Assembly (NCBI GenBank): GCA_934373235.1
Contig: CAKROW010000043.1
Coordinates: 1-22,549, forward strand
Reading direction: 5' to 3'
DNA from: an uncultured Blautia sp.
GTDB lineage: Bacteria > Bacillota > Clostridia > Lachnospirales > Lachnospiraceae
DNA length: 22,549 nucleotides
Shown: one piece after another, positions 21,543 to 22,549 of the stretch
Layout: every line of letters begins with the position of its first letter
How positions within the stretch are numbered: the first letter of the stretch is position 1
Made by a program: the position numbers and the translations under genes
Notes under the pieces: generated by a model
Told to the model about the DNA's origin: nothing
Database searches by the model: none
The model's input: only the letters and a program-made list of their open reading frames with translations

Positions 21543-22549
21543 TTATTTCAGCTCCTCATACTGTTCTACATTGATATCTCCGAAAGTGCTCATGGAATTG
21601 TATACTGCCTCTGCAAGATCCAGAACAGGAAAAAGAGCCACAGCCCCGGTTCCCTCTCCCAGGCACATTCCTGCATGAAGAACAGCCTCCTTGCCAAGTT
21701 CCTTAAGGATCAGGTGAGCTGCCGGTTCCCTGGATACATGGGATGGGATCATGTATTCCCCTGCATTGGGGCAGATACGCTGCGCGATCAGAGCCGCCAC
21801 ACAGGAAATAAATCCATCCATCACAACAGGCATTCCAAGGGCTGCACCCCCAAGGAACACACCCGCCATACCTGCAATATCCAGTCCTCCTACCTTTGCC
21901 AGCACATCGATCACATCAGAACGGTCCGGATTGTTCAGGGCAATAGCTTTTTTGATGGCTTTGATCTTACGGTTCAGGCCTTCACTGGAAAGTCCTGCCC
22001 CTCTTCCTGTCATATCCTCCACTGGTTTTCCAAGAAGAACCGAAGCCACCGCACTGCTGGTAGTGGTATTCCCGATTCCCATCTCCCCGGTTGCCAGTAG
22101 CTGGTAGCCTTTTTCTTTAAGTTCCTCTGCCACGGCAATACCGGCCTCAATTCCCCGGATGGCTTCCTCTCTTGTCATTGCAGGACCTTTGGTCATGTTC
22201 CTGGTTCCCATTGCCACCTTCAGATCTGTGCGGACTTTTGTATCCACTGCCATTCCCACATCCACAGGGAAAAGCCGGGCTCCGCATTTTTTACACATCA
22301 CACATGCAGTGGTGGTGCCTGCCAGAAAATTTTCTGCTACAATGGCAGTTACTTCCTGTCCGGTCTGTGTAACCCCCTCCTCAACAACTCCGTTATCCGC
22401 ACACATGGCGATCAGGCCTTTTTTCTCAAGATGAATATCCTCGGAACCGGTCATTCCCGCAATCTTTATCAGCATGGTTTCCAAAGCTCCCAGGGAATGA
22501 AGGGGTTTGGCAATGCTGTTCCAGCGTTTTGACGCTCTGTCCATGGCCT
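21543..22549 (-). CDS. cobT: Nicotinate-nucleotide-dimethylbenzimidazole phosphoribosyltransferase, 5' end cut by window edge
   Basis: Makes alpha-ribazole phosphate from nicotinate mononucleotide and a lower-ligand base. At least 334 codons are present. Seen: RWNSIAKPLHSLGALE at the N-terminus (family usually KPxGSLG; here His replaces Gly), MCADNGVVEEGVTQTGQEVT (in part), TGEMGIGNTTTSSAV and GRGAGLSSEGLNRK. Near the C-terminus MCLGEGTGAV contains the expected catalytic Glu. The Met at 22542-22544 is probably internal, because the preceding codon is Ala and the family normally reads AMxRAxxRW there, so the gene starts outside the window. It heads the visible part of the cob run. The lower ligand used (benzimidazole or other) cannot be told. 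Confidence 0.94.
   Translation of the reverse strand, partial: AMDRASKRWNSIAKPLHSLGALETMLIKIAGMTGSEDIHLEKKGLIAMCADNGVVEEGVTQTGQEVTAIVAENFLAGTTTACVMCKKCGARLFPVDVGMAVDTKVRTDLKVAMGTRNMTKGPAMTREEAIRGIEAGIAVAEELKEKGYQLLATGEMGIGNTTTSSAVASVLLGKPVEDMTGRGAGLSSEGLNRKIKAIKKAIALNNPDRSDVIDVLAKVGGLDIAGMAGVFLGGAALGMPVVMDGFISCVAALIAQRICPNAGEYMIPSHVSREPAAHLILKELGKEAVLHAGMCLGEGTGAVALFPVLDLAEAVYNSMSTFGDINVEQYEELK

Overview
The window reads as chromosomal DNA of an anaerobic gut Firmicute, most likely a Lachnospiraceae (Blautia/Dorea/Ruminococcus-like). The evidence is protein style, AGGAGG ribosome sites, sigma-A-type promoters, very tight gene packing, a bile salt hydrolase, LuxS, energy-coupling-factor vitamin uptake, and anaerobic cobalamin and selenium-molybdenum enzyme genes. 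The genus is a guess. There are no rRNA or tRNA genes, CRISPR arrays, insertion sequences or phage genes, and no gene-free stretch exceeds 300 bases.

Layout from left to right. (1) 1-1478, minus: a MATE exporter whose stop codon is part of the ribosome site of cbiD (anaerobic corrin ring synthesis). cbiD starts with GTG at 123 and runs off the left edge. (2) 1672-6122: an RluA-type pseudouridine synthase (+) meets a coenzyme A unit (-): cyclophilin lipoprotein, coaBC, a pantothenate-type ECF S component and coaX. (3) 6339-6918: luxS (+) with its own promoter, a leader hairpin and a bidirectional terminator. (4) 6928-11743: an SH3 lipoprotein and a cysteine desulfurase-like enzyme (-), a DAACS-family transporter (+), then a minus unit of small alarmone synthetase, a 64-residue cysteine-rich protein and YedF (selenium-associated). 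(5) 11872-15508, minus: MATE exporter, bile salt hydrolase, DUF1015 protein. (6) 15707-16314, plus: two bacterial microcompartment (BMC) shell proteins under their own near-consensus promoter, with no cargo enzymes beside them. (7) 16302-22549, minus: a near gap-free run cobT, cobU, cobS, a short CobU-like gene, a CobC-like phosphatase, a DUF975 membrane protein, yqeB, yqeC and mocA. cobT is cut by the right edge.

How the genes fit together. Cobalamin genes lie at both ends: corrin ring synthesis at the left, nucleotide loop assembly at the right. The cob run continues without a break into the yqeB-yqeC-mocA set, which matures selenium-dependent molybdenum hydroxylases such as purine hydroxylases. 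YedF and the cysteine desulfurase-like enzyme elsewhere in the window fit the same selenium theme. The BMC pair converges on mocA and overlaps it by 13 bases.

The most intriguing possibility is that this orphan shell pair belongs to a selenium-molybdenum hydroxylase (purine-type) compartment, or is a satellite of a shell locus elsewhere. That link rests on location only. Other points of interest are the cysteine/histidine pore loop of the second shell protein, the histidine-less short CobU paralogue, the MATE-bile salt hydrolase pair, the palindrome over the -10 box of the CoA operon promoter, and a transporter whose cation-binding motif is rewritten.
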